From Methanobrevibacter sp. (GTDB lineage: Archaea; Methanobacteriota; Methanobacteria; Methanobacteriales; Methanobacteriaceae), in the NCBI RefSeq assembly GCF_030539555.1, contig NZ_JAUNXX010000016.1, positions 1-32,880 on the forward strand: a stretch of 32,880 nt of DNA. The letters run 5' to 3'. Below the pieces are notes generated by a model, which was not told the DNA's origin, ran no database searches, and saw only the letters and a program-made list of their open reading frames with translations. Positions 25,425 through 32,880 of the stretch are shown in pieces (positions within the stretch are counted from its first letter, which is position 1; each line of letters begins with the position of its first letter). A program made the translations under genes and the position numbers.

Positions 25425-28310
25425 ATGACAGGTTCCAACAATATTGACATGTTTAAAAATGATGTTCGCTATAGGGACAATATAGCCCATGTAGAGACTA
25501 TCTCCGCTAAAAAAGCCAGGTTTAAGAGAATTGACAATCTGGATGAGAAAATAATAGCGTATCTTGATTCTCATGATATAAAACTATACCAGCACCAGGC
25601 CGACAGTTATGAGGCAATCAAAGAGGGAGAACATGTAATAATAACGACTCCAACGGCCTCAGGTAAAACCTTAGCATTTAACCTGCCTATAATAGAGACG
25701 ATGATTGAAGATGAGAGTGCAACAGCACTTTATATTTATCCGGCCAAAGCATTATCAAATGACCAGCTTCACGTGTTGGAGGGTCTTGAAAGGGATCTAG
25801 AAATTAAAATTAACCCAAGAACCTATGACGGGGACACTCCCCGCGAAGATAAAAAAGGAATCCGTGAAAAATCACGCATTGTATTGACAAATCCATATCA
25901 GTTGCATCTTATTTTATCGTGGCACCATCAGTGGTCACGTTTATATAAAAACCTAAGATACATAGTCATTGATGAATCACATTACTATAAAGGCGTTTTC
26001 GGTTCAAATGTGGCATTTTTAATTAAAAGATTAAAAAGAATTGCTAATTTTTATGGGTCTTACCCTCAGTTTATTCTCTCATCAGCCACTTTGGCCAATC
26101 CCTTGGAATTGGCCAACCGATTGACAGGCGAAGAATTTAAGTTAATAGATAATGATTCTTCCCCAAGCGGCGAAAAGGACTTTATATTGTATAATCCTTT
26201 TAAAAATTACAGAAGAAAGAAAATAAATATGCAAAATGCTCCTTCTGTGCACATGGAAACTGAAAACATTTTCTTGTATATGATGCTTAAAGGAATTCAG
26301 ACATTATGTTTCACGGTTTCACGAAAGACCACAGAACTGATTGCAATGTGGGCCAAAAAAGACATGACGCAAATTAAAGGAAAATTGGCCCATAGGATTG
26401 CCGCTTATAGGGCAGGTTATAAGCCGGAAGAGAGACGTGAAATCGAAGACGGTCTTAAAAGCGGCAAGTATTTGGGTGTCACATGTACAAATGCCCTGGA
26501 ATTGGGTATTGATATCGGTTCACTTGATGCAGTTATCATTTCAGGTTATCCCGGAACAATGATATCTACATGGCAGCAGGCAGGACGTGCAGGAAGAAGC
26601 TCACAAAAATCCCTGGCAATATTGATAGCTTTTGAAAATCAACTGGACCAATATTTCATGAACAATCCGGGTTTCTTCTTTGATAAGCCTCATGAAAATG
26701 CAATCATTGATTTGACTAATCCGATACTGCAGGAGGCTCATTTATTGTGCGCTGCTAAGGAATTGCCTTTAAAATATAATGAAATAGAAAAATACTTCGG
26801 AGTCGATGATGATTTTCTGGATAATCTGGTGTCCAAGAAAGATCTACTCATCAACGGTCGTGGAGATTACATCTACCCATATGACGACAATCCAGCACTT
26901 GACCATTCCCTCGATCAGATTTCAAGTCAGGAATTTAAAGTAATGAATAATGGCCGACTCCTGGAGACAATGGAGAGATCACAGGTATATAGGGAAGCTC
27001 ATGAAGGTGCAATCTTAATTAATAAGGGTGATACATATGTTGTTGACAGTGTAAGCCTGTCAAGAGGATTCGTCAATGTTAGCCGAAAAGATGTCGACTA
27101 TCATACGATGGTATTAAACCAGACAGACATTACGATTAAAAGGAAATTGTCCAAAACGGAATATGGAAATCTCACAATCCACTTCGGGGAATTGACAGTC
27201 AGTGAAGACTACTTCAAATACAAAAAGATGCAATTTTCAAAATCTGTTGGCACTTATCCGTTGGACCTGCCGCCTTTAAAATTCAATACCAAAGGTTTAT
27301 GGTTTACTATTCCAAAAAGTGTTAAAGACACGTTGGAGGACATGTTTCCAAATGAAGAGGAAGTATTTGCTGGAGGCCTTCATGGAGCTGAGCACGCTTT
27401 AATTGGTCTGTTTCCTCTACATACCATGTGTGATAGATTTGATATAGGCGGGCTTTCCACTAATTATCACGAAGACACTCAGGAAGCCACTATCTTCATT
27501 TATGATGGTTATGAGGGTGGAATTGGAATAACCCAGAAGGCAGTAGATGTCTTCATTGACCTGTTGAAATCCACTCTTGACCTGCTCAACAACTGTGATT
27601 GTCAAAGCGGATGTCCTGCATGCATATACTCTCCGAAATGCGGCAACGACAATAAACCTCTTCACAAAAATGCAACTAAATATGTCCTTGAATATATGTA
27701 CAAATTAGTCTCAAATGAGATTACGCCCAAAAAGGAAGACCATAGCGAAGAATCTGAAGCTAGAAAACCCATCAACAATGAAAACATGCAGTTTAGCGAT
27801 GCATTGGAACTGTATAATAAGGGGGATTATTCACAATCAAAGGATATTTTAAACAATATCCTGGTTGCCAATAAAAACCATGTTGACTCTCTTGCATTGA
27901 TGGCCCAGATATTATGTGAACAGGACCAGAATGACATTTCAAAAATGTTTGTCAAAAGAGCTTTGGCTATTGATAAGGCAAATGAAAGGGCAAATGAGCT
28001 TGATGTCCGGTTGAATAATAGGCAAAAGGCCAACAATGATGTTCATTTTGAAATAAATACGCTGGATGATGAAGAAGTATTGTATGAAGAGGCTTATGAT
28101 TTGTATGAGCAGGGAGATTTAGAGACTTCTTTTGAAATTTTAGAAAAACTGGTTGATTTTGACAGTAAGAATGCTGATGCACTGGCTTTGATGGGTTTGA
28201 TTTATTATCATTCAGGGATATTTCCCAAGGCAATAGAATACTTTAAAAAAGCGTATAAAATAGATAAAAATAGTGAAATGGTTCGCGAATTAAAGATGAG
28301 GGTGTCATGA
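25425..28310 (+). CDS. MrfA/YprA-like DEAD/DEAH helicase (DUF1998) fused to C-terminal TPR repeats
   Basis: The 961-aa protein is a superfamily 2 helicase: Walker A Thr-Pro-Thr-Ala-Ser-Gly-Lys81-Thr, Walker B Asp183-Glu-Ser-His, motif III Ser-Ser-Ala-Thr, and motif VI Gln-Gln-Ala-Gly-Arg-Ala-Gly-Arg. A DUF1998-type region follows, with a Cys cluster C724, C726, C730, C733 and C739 (Cys-Pro-x-Cys...Ser-Pro-Lys-Cys-Gly-Asn), as in Bacillus MrfA, a 3'-5' helicase for mitomycin-crosslink repair. From residue 788 two TPR blocks (about 788-860 and 888-961), joined by a linker, extend the protein by about 170 residues beyond the usual end. The reading frame is continuous, so this is a real fusion in this sequence. 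The TPR part likely recruits a partner (inference). It is divergent from the AddA-like helicase. Confidence 0.88.
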   Translation: MTGSNNIDMFKNDVRYRDNIAHVETISAKKARFKRIDNLDEKIIAYLDSHDIKLYQHQADSYEAIKEGEHVIITTPTASGKTLAFNLPIIETMIEDESATALYIYPAKALSNDQLHVLEGLERDLEIKINPRTYDGDTPREDKKGIREKSRIVLTNPYQLHLILSWHHQWSRLYKNLRYIVIDESHYYKGVFGSNVAFLIKRLKRIANFYGSYPQFILSSATLANPLELANRLTGEEFKLIDNDSSPSGEKDFILYNPFKNYRRKKINMQNAPSVHMETENIFLYMMLKGIQTLCFTVSRKTTELIAMWAKKDMTQIKGKLAHRIAAYRAGYKPEERREIEDGLKSGKYLGVTCTNALELGIDIGSLDAVIISGYPGTMISTWQQAGRAGRSSQKSLAILIAFENQLDQYFMNNPGFFFDKPHENAIIDLTNPILQEAHLLCAAKELPLKYNEIEKYFGVDDDFLDNLVSKKDLLINGRGDYIYPYDDNPALDHSLDQISSQEFKVMNNGRLLETMERSQVYREAHEGAILINKGDTYVVDSVSLSRGFVNVSRKDVDYHTMVLNQTDITIKRKLSKTEYGNLTIHFGELTVSEDYFKYKKMQFSKSVGTYPLDLPPLKFNTKGLWFTIPKSVKDTLEDMFPNEEEVFAGGLHGAEHALIGLFPLHTMCDRFDIGGLSTNYHEDTQEATIFIYDGYEGGIGITQKAVDVFIDLLKSTLDLLNNCDCQSGCPACIYSPKCGNDNKPLHKNATKYVLEYMYKLVSNEITPKKEDHSEESEARKPINNENMQFSDALELYNKGDYSQSKDILNNILVANKNHVDSLALMAQILCEQDQNDISKMFVKRALAIDKANERANELDVRLNNRQKANNDVHFEINTLDDEEVLYEEAYDLYEQGDLETSFEILEKLVDFDSKNADALALMGLIYYHSGIFPKAIEYFKKAYKIDKNSEMVRELKMRVS

Positions 28311-28390
28311 ACTGTCTGATGGGTCAGTTATGCATTGAACTATCAGTATAATTATTTAAGTTTTGTTTAAAGTTTTTCATTTATTTTACT

Positions 28391-28401
28391 TATATATTTA
28401 A
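28391..28401 (+). promoter_or_regulatory. TATA box upstream of the zinc-ribbon gene
   Basis: tatatatttaa is followed by an AT-rich leader and an AGGTG site shortly before ATG 28479. It predicts a start near 28420. Confidence 0.45.
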
Positions 28402-28478
28402 AAATTATTATTATTAATTGTCAATAAAATTTTAGAAATTATTTGATTGTAAATAATATGCTAATATAAGGTGAAAAC

Positions 28479-29003
28479 ATGGCATCCGATGAATCAATAA
28501 ACATTAAAAATCCCACATTTGTTGGGGTTGTATGTCCAAAATGTGGAAGTACAAAATACAAAGTCCTGGGTACCGGATCCTTAGGTGCAAGTGTTGGTAA
28601 ACAGTTGCTTTTTGGAGGCGTTGGTAACATGGTGGCTAGTTCAAGGAGTAAAAACGACTTTGAAATCAAACCTGTGAAATTTAAATGTGAAGACTGCAAT
28701 GAGAAGTATGAATCTTTACCGAATGAGGCTGCTAAAGATGAAATTCTTGATAAACCTTGCAAAATAACATTTAAAAGACTTTCAGGATTAATTGGAGCCG
28801 CCATTAGACATCAGGTATTCATGAATGGTATTAAGGTGGGAACTGTGAAAAACGGTTCTGAAATAGAATTTGAAACAAATACCAAGTCAAATGTAATATT
28901 TGTAACTGACCCTCATGGTGTTGCATTCAATGACCAATATGAGTTTGCTGCTGAAAGCGGCGGTGAAGAATACATCAAATTCAAGAAGAAATTTAAAAGA
29001 TAA
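28479..29003 (+). CDS. Zinc-ribbon protein with C-terminal beta domain, unknown function
   Basis: The 174-aa product has two Cys pairs, C19-x2-C22 and C70-x2-C73, forming one split zinc ribbon that brackets a Gly-rich, mildly hydrophobic insert (Leu-Phe-Gly-Gly-Val-Gly-Asn-Met-Val, about 44-52). The C-terminal 80 residues are strand-rich, with a Val-x-Met-Asn-Gly-x-Lys-Val-Gly-Thr-Val-Lys-Asn-Gly segment like small beta-sandwich domains that follow zinc ribbons in other prokaryotic hypothetical proteins. It is basic at the C-terminus. I cannot assign a function. It has its own promoter and is followed by a T-rich tract and the small membrane peptide gene. Confidence 0.72.
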   Translation: MASDESINIKNPTFVGVVCPKCGSTKYKVLGTGSLGASVGKQLLFGGVGNMVASSRSKNDFEIKPVKFKCEDCNEKYESLPNEAAKDEILDKPCKITFKRLSGLIGAAIRHQVFMNGIKVGTVKNGSEIEFETNTKSNVIFVTDPHGVAFNDQYEFAAESGGEEYIKFKKKFKR

Positions 29004-29066
29004 GATTATCCTTTAATTTTTCTTTTTTTTTTAAACGCTAAAACAGTAAATTTGGAGGAAGCAGTG

Positions 29067-29201
29067 ATGATTTGGATAATATTAGGTTTAATATTTCTAA
29101 TCCCATTATCTTTCATTATAATTGTATTGAAAAACTCATTTAACAATTCAAATGAAGATAATACTATCAATCCCACTTTCAAAAATCAGAAAAAAGAATG
29201 A
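29067..29201 (+). CDS. Small single-pass membrane peptide (44 aa)
   Basis: A GGAGG site at 29054-29058 lies 8 nt before ATG 29067, which opens a 44-codon frame. The peptide has one hydrophobic helix (about residues 2-21, Ile/Leu-rich) and a polar Asn/Lys-rich C-terminal tail. The strong binding site and clean membrane-segment composition favour a real gene. No family is recognised. It lies 63 nt after the zinc-ribbon gene on the same strand. Confidence 0.55.
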   Translation: MIWIILGLIFLIPLSFIIIVLKNSFNNSNEDNTINPTFKNQKKE

Positions 29202-29204
29202 ATT

Positions 29205-29285
29205 TGATGAAAATTAATTGGAATTCTGTTAAATTAGGGTTCTTTTCACAAATGGAAATTCTTTTTACTTAATCAATTTTCATCA
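29205..29285. repeat. Inverted repeat between convergent genes
   Basis: tgatgaaaattaatt (29205-29219) and aatcaattttcatca (29271-29285) are inverted repeats of 15 bases with one mismatch, separated by 51 nt. It lies between the stop of the small peptide gene and the 3' end of the convergent reductase gene, so a bidirectional terminator or transcript-end stem is plausible. Confidence 0.35.
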
Positions 29286-29326
29286 TTAGCTATTTTTAAG
29301 TTGAAATCCTTATTGATAATATTGCA

Positions 29327-30466
29327 TTAGGCATAAGGGCTGAATCCTTCCTCAAAGTGCTCGCAGACTTTTTCAAGCTCTTCAGGAATGTTAATTTTTT
29401 GTGTGCAATGTTCCAGGCAAGTTTCACAATAGGTGCATTCGTCTGCTGGAACCTTTTCATCACCTAGTTTGTCGTAGTAGAGCCTGTAAATGTCAGATTC
29501 CGGCTGGTTTTTACTGGTGTTGTATAGGTTGAAGTATTCTGGAATTGGAATCTCTTCTGGGCATGCTTTTATGCAGTATCCGCATTCGCTGCATGGAACC
29601 GCAACGCTTTCTCTTAGTTTCAGTGCCATTTTCTCTAGGAATCTGCTTTCCTCATCACTCAATACCTCAAAGTTTTCATAAGTGTCAATGTTATCCTCTA
29701 AATCGCTCATTTTGCTCATGCCGCTTAAAATGATTTTAACATGTTCAAGGGATGCACAGAATCTTATTGCGAAACTGGCTATTGATTTGTCGGGATTGAA
29801 TGAGTTAAATTCACTTTTAATTTCATCGGAGGGATTTACAATCACTCCTCCTTTTAGAGGTTCCATCACATAGACGTCAAGCCCATGTTCTACGCATAGG
29901 TCATAACATTTGTGCGCTTCAATGGAGGGATCTTCCCAATCGAGGTAGTTCAGTTCCAGCTGGACAATATCTAAAAAGTCCCCGTATTTGTCAAGGACTT
30001 TTTTAAGGAGTTCTGAATTGTCATGGAAACTGAATCCAATTTTTTTAGCTATTCTGTTTTCCTTCATTTTTTTAACATATTCAAATGTATTGCATTTTTC
30101 AGCCAATTTCAGCCATGGAACGTTGATGTTGTGTATAAAAAACACATCAAAATAGTCAATGCCTAACCTTTCAAGCATTTCGTTAACGTATTTGTCGTTA
30201 TCCTTCTCTGATGTCAATGCCCATGTAGGCATTTTGTCACAGATTTGATATGATTCTCTGGGATATCTTTCAACTACTGCCTTTCTGATTGCAGTTTCGC
30301 TTGCTCCTCCATGATAAGCATAGGATGTATCAAAGTAGTTAAAGCCTTTTTCCATGTAGATGTCTACCATTTCATTAAACAGTTCCTGGTCGATTTTTGT
30401 TGGATTGTTTGCATCGGTTTGCGGTAATCTCATACATCCAAAACCAAATTTAGATTTGTAAGTCAT
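29327..30466 (-). CDS. Aldo/keto reductase with two C-terminal [4Fe-4S] motifs
   Basis: The 379-aa protein combines an AKR barrel with a ferredoxin-like tail. The AKR catalytic tetrad is readable as D46, Y51, K78 and H112 with the family's usual spacing. The tail has C292-x2-C295-x2-C298-x3-C302-Pro and C344-x2-C347-x2-C350-x3-C354, each able to hold a 4Fe-4S cluster. Such proteins are frequent in methanogens and anaerobes and probably couple carbonyl reduction to ferredoxin-type electron flow; the substrate is unknown. A ggaga binding site precedes the ATG. It is transcribed divergently from hypA, across a 184-nt AT-rich region in which no other gene is seen. Confidence 0.9.
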   Translation of the reverse strand: MTYKSKFGFGCMRLPQTDANNPTKIDQELFNEMVDIYMEKGFNYFDTSYAYHGGASETAIRKAVVERYPRESYQICDKMPTWALTSEKDNDKYVNEMLERLGIDYFDVFFIHNINVPWLKLAEKCNTFEYVKKMKENRIAKKIGFSFHDNSELLKKVLDKYGDFLDIVQLELNYLDWEDPSIEAHKCYDLCVEHGLDVYVMEPLKGGVIVNPSDEIKSEFNSFNPDKSIASFAIRFCASLEHVKIILSGMSKMSDLEDNIDTYENFEVLSDEESRFLEKMALKLRESVAVPCSECGYCIKACPEEIPIPEYFNLYNTSKNQPESDIYRLYYDKLGDEKVPADECTYCETCLEHCTQKINIPEELEKVCEHFEEGFSPYA

Positions 30467-30650
30467 TTTAATATCTCCTTAGTTAATAATATTTTTGGAA
30501 GCAATATATTTAAATGTTGTTAAATGCAACAGTTTTTATATTTTTTTAAAATTTTCGGGTATTACATTAAATTAGTTTAAATATTAAATAGTTTTATTAA
30601 TAAACAAAACTAAATTTATAATATTAATATTTATTGTAAGGAGAAATAAA

Positions 30651-31025
30651 ATGCATGAATTATCAATGGCTCAAGGTATTATTAATGCAGTTATAGATAC
30701 TGCAGAAAGTAATAATGCAACTGAAGTTACTGAAGTTACTATTGAATTAGGCAGATTGGCTATGGTGAATCCGGAACAACTTAAATTTATTTTAGGGGTT
30801 TTGGTGGAAAATACCCTTGTCGAAGATGCAGAAATTAAGTTTGAAGAGATTCCTGTTGAAGTGGATTGTTCTGAATGCGGATTCCATGGTGATGCAATAC
30901 TTGATGATAAAGATCACTATGCTCCAATGGTCAAATGTCCTGAATGTGATAGTCTTGCAGTTGAAATTCTTAATGGAAGAGACATTGTTGTCAAAAATAT
31001 TATTATTGAAAAACCTGATGATTAA
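30651..31025 (+). CDS. hypA: Hydrogenase nickel incorporation protein HypA
   Basis: HypA delivers nickel to [NiFe]-hydrogenase together with HypB. The 124-aa product starts Met-His2-Glu3-Leu-Ser, the N-terminal nickel site, and has the structural zinc ligands C73-x2-C76 and C96-x2-C99. A strong aaggaga site precedes the ATG. It lies 18 nt upstream of hypB on the same strand, the usual methanogen arrangement. The hydrogenase targets (for example F420-reducing or Mvh/Eha/Ehb types) are outside the window. Confidence 0.95.
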   Translation: MHELSMAQGIINAVIDTAESNNATEVTEVTIELGRLAMVNPEQLKFILGVLVENTLVEDAEIKFEEIPVEVDCSECGFHGDAILDDKDHYAPMVKCPECDSLAVEILNGRDIVVKNIIIEKPDD

Positions 31026-31043
31026 ACGATTTGAGGTGAAAAT

Positions 31044-31700
31044 ATGCACCAAGTAGCAGATGTAGAAGTAGCAAAAAATATTATGGATGCTAATAAAAGA
31101 CTAGCAGACAAAAACTTGAAAAATTTGGAAGACAAAGAAATATTCTGTGTTGATTTTGTTGGAGCAATCGGCTCAGGTAAAACAACATTGATTGAAGAAA
31201 TCATAGACAATACCGATTATAAAATTGGAGTTCTTGCTGGTGATGTAATCTCTGAATTTGATGCAGGACGTATTGAAAAGCATGATGTTCCAGTAGTGGG
31301 TCTAAATACAGGTAAGGAATGCCATTTGGATGCTCATTTGGTTGGTCATGGTCTTCATGACTTGCCATTGGAAGATTTGGACATGGTCATTATTGAAAAT
31401 GTGGGCAATTTAATTTGTCCGGTTGACTTTGAACTTGGTTCCCACATGAGAATCGTGGTTGTAAGTGTTACCGAAGGTGACGACACAGTAGAAAAACATC
31501 CATTGATTTTCCAAACATCAGATGCTGTTGTAATAAATAAAGTTGACTTGGCAGAGGCAGTTGGTGCGGATGCCGATAAAATGGTTGCAGATGCTAAAAA
31601 ATTGAATCCTAATGTAAAAATCATCAAATCCAGCCTTAAGGAAGGTAACGGATTGGATGAAATTATCAAAGCTATTGAAGAAAAGAAAAATAATTTATAA
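31044..31700 (+). CDS. hypB: Hydrogenase maturation GTPase HypB
   Basis: HypB is the metal-binding GTPase that drives nickel insertion. The 218-aa protein has P-loop Gly40-Ala-Ile-Gly-Ser-Gly-Lys-Thr47, the G-domain metal site C93-His94 and C125 (Asn-Leu-Ile-Cys-Pro) that coordinates metal between subunits in the archaeal enzyme, and a Asn-Lys-Val-Asp specificity motif (about 170-173). It lacks the N-terminal His-rich or Cys-rich nickel-storage extension of many bacterial HypB proteins, as expected for methanogens. A GAGGTG binding site follows the hypA stop, indicating co-translation. Confidence 0.95.
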   Translation: MHQVADVEVAKNIMDANKRLADKNLKNLEDKEIFCVDFVGAIGSGKTTLIEEIIDNTDYKIGVLAGDVISEFDAGRIEKHDVPVVGLNTGKECHLDAHLVGHGLHDLPLEDLDMVIIENVGNLICPVDFELGSHMRIVVVSVTEGDDTVEKHPLIFQTSDAVVINKVDLAEAVGADADKMVADAKKLNPNVKIIKSSLKEGNGLDEIIKAIEEKKNNL

Positions 31701-31722
31701 ATAAATTTTTTCCGGTGGTTTC

Positions 31723-32754
31723 ATGAAAGTGTGGGTAGATATTTCAAATGCTCCTCATGTAAGGTTTTTCAAAGATGTGATTAAATATCTTGAAGCAGAA
31801 GGTGAGGATGTAATTGTTACTGCAAGGCAATTTGGTGATATTCATAAGTTAATGGAAATGTATGATATAGATTTCATATCTGTTGGAAAACATGGTGTGA
31901 GTCTGTATGATAAATTGAGAGAATCTACATCAAGAGTCTATAATCTTGTTGATATAATACATGGTGAAAGGGTTGATGTCGCCCTTAGCAAGCATTCTAT
32001 TGAGCTTCCTAGAATTTCATTTGGTCTAGGAATCCCAAGTTTGTACGTTTTAGACAACGAACATGCCCTTGCGGCTAATAAATTGACTCTTCCGTTATGT
32101 GATAGGATTATCACTCCGAATATTATAGATTTCTGGAAATTAATGAAATTTGGCGCTGATCCGAATACAATAATTCCATATAATGGAACTTCCGAATTAA
32201 TGCATTTCAAAAGTTTTGAATATAATGATAATGTTTTTGATGATTTGAATCTTGATTTGAAACATAAAAAAACTATACTGATGAGACCTGAACCTTCACT
32301 TGCATCATACCTTGATGCCGATTGCAGAAAGTCAGTCTTATCTCCAATTGTTGACGAGTTAAAAAATGTTGCCAATATACTGATTCTTCCAAGATTCAGA
32401 GAACAGGCCGAAATATTTGAGGGAATTGATAATGTTTCAATATTGAAACCGCCTGTAGATACTTCAAGTATCATTAAGAAGGCTGATCTTGTCATTGGTG
32501 CTGGAGGTACAATGAATAGGGAAGCTGCAATCCTGCAAACACCCGTCATTTCATGTTATCCTGGTGAAACTTTGTCTGTGGACCAGTATTATATTAACAA
32601 AGGATTAATGTATCGTTCCATTGATACTGAGGATGTTATCAACAAGGCATTGGATTTTATTGTAAATCCTCATGAAAAGATTGAAGTGAAAACTGATGAC
32701 CTGTTCCAAATTATTATTGACAATCTTTATGATTTGGCAAAAAATGGTAAATAG
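31723..32754 (+). CDS. DUF354 family protein (glycosyltransferase-like fold)
   Basis: The 343-aa product begins Met-Lys-Val-Trp-Val-Asp-Ile-Ser-Asn-Ala-Pro-His-Val, the hallmark of DUF354, an archaeal family thought to share the GT-B fold of UDP-GlcNAc 2-epimerase and MurG-like glycosyltransferases. A second conserved stretch is Val-Ile-Gly-Ala-Gly-Gly-Thr-Met-Asn-Arg-Glu-Ala-Ala (about 258-270), which in GT-B proteins forms the nucleotide-sugar pocket. The substrate is unknown; a role in surface polysaccharide or lipid glycosylation is plausible. It starts 22 nt after hypB with a CCGGTGG site and may share its transcript, without a functional link that I know of. Confidence 0.87.
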   Translation: MKVWVDISNAPHVRFFKDVIKYLEAEGEDVIVTARQFGDIHKLMEMYDIDFISVGKHGVSLYDKLRESTSRVYNLVDIIHGERVDVALSKHSIELPRISFGLGIPSLYVLDNEHALAANKLTLPLCDRIITPNIIDFWKLMKFGADPNTIIPYNGTSELMHFKSFEYNDNVFDDLNLDLKHKKTILMRPEPSLASYLDADCRKSVLSPIVDELKNVANILILPRFREQAEIFEGIDNVSILKPPVDTSSIIKKADLVIGAGGTMNREAAILQTPVISCYPGETLSVDQYYINKGLMYRSIDTEDVINKALDFIVNPHEKIEVKTDDLFQIIIDNLYDLAKNGK

Positions 32755-32807
32755 TTTTTTATAGTAATAGTATCAAATATTATTATTGTATTTTATTTAA
32801 TTTTTAT

Positions 32808-32880
<73 letters not shown>

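Noticed and set aside
28307..28351. 14-codon ORF overlapping the stop of the TPR-helicase (ATGA)
   Set aside because: It is too short to support. The overlap and GGTG-like spacing could be chance, and no following structure was seen.
31938..32549. 203-codon minus-strand open frame opposite DUF354
   Set aside because: It is antisense to a well-conserved gene and has no recognisable domain or start signal.

Overview
The window looks like a chromosomal segment of a low-GC methanogen of the order Methanobacteriales, most likely Methanobrevibacter. Reasons: archaeal information genes (L40e, GGGP synthase for ether lipids, HerA-NurA, Mre11-Rad50), hydrogenase maturation genes hypA-hypB, a large beta-helix adhesin-like protein with Ig-like domains, AT-rich intergenic DNA with TATA boxes, and GGTG-type ribosome binding sites. 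The genus is an inference from style and gene content; no 16S gene is present.

Layout. (1) 1-2960: the 3' part of a cell-surface adhesin-like gene, then a membrane-anchored protein with a serine-rich tail. (2) 3258-7877: two tandem paralogs, each with an N-terminal HD phosphohydrolase domain and two C-terminal RyR (ryanodine-receptor repeat) domains. This is the best candidate in the window for an undescribed system. (3) 8064-11702: rpl40e, GGGP synthase, nurA and herA. (4) 11784-12743: a secreted protein of uncertain Ntn-hydrolase type, set between the herA and mre11 groups. (5) 12928-16916: mre11-rad50 with a 4-nt overlap. (6) 16941-18738: a minus-strand TIR-like (MTH538/ThsB-type) small protein, divergent from a Mur-ligase family gene. 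(7) 18808-20683: a secreted protein and a MobA-like nucleotidyltransferase. (8) 20675-25088, minus strand: an operon of a UvrD/AddA-like helicase, a Cas4/AddB-like Fe-S nuclease and a DUF169 protein. (9) 25089-25424: an intergenic region with two tandem hairpins and a tiny SD-led ORF, resembling a leader or small RNA. (10) 25425-29201: an MrfA/YprA-like helicase fused to TPR repeats, a zinc-ribbon protein and a 44-aa membrane peptide. (11) 29327-32880: a ferredoxin-type aldo/keto reductase (minus), hypA-hypB, a DUF354 protein, and tRNA-Ala(GGC) ending exactly at the window edge.

How the genes work together. Between 9.1 and 28.3 kb there is an unusual density of DNA-end-processing machinery: NurA-HerA, Mre11-Rad50, an AddAB-like helicase/nuclease pair, and a DUF1998 helicase. 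The first two pairs are known partners in archaeal double-strand-break resection. The other two are bacterial-type activities that could supply alternative resection or crosslink repair. The HD-RyR pair and the TIR-like protein may belong to nucleotide-signal or conflict biology, but nothing in the sequence links them to each other or to the repair genes beyond proximity. I found no CRISPR array, insertion sequence, integrase or rRNA.
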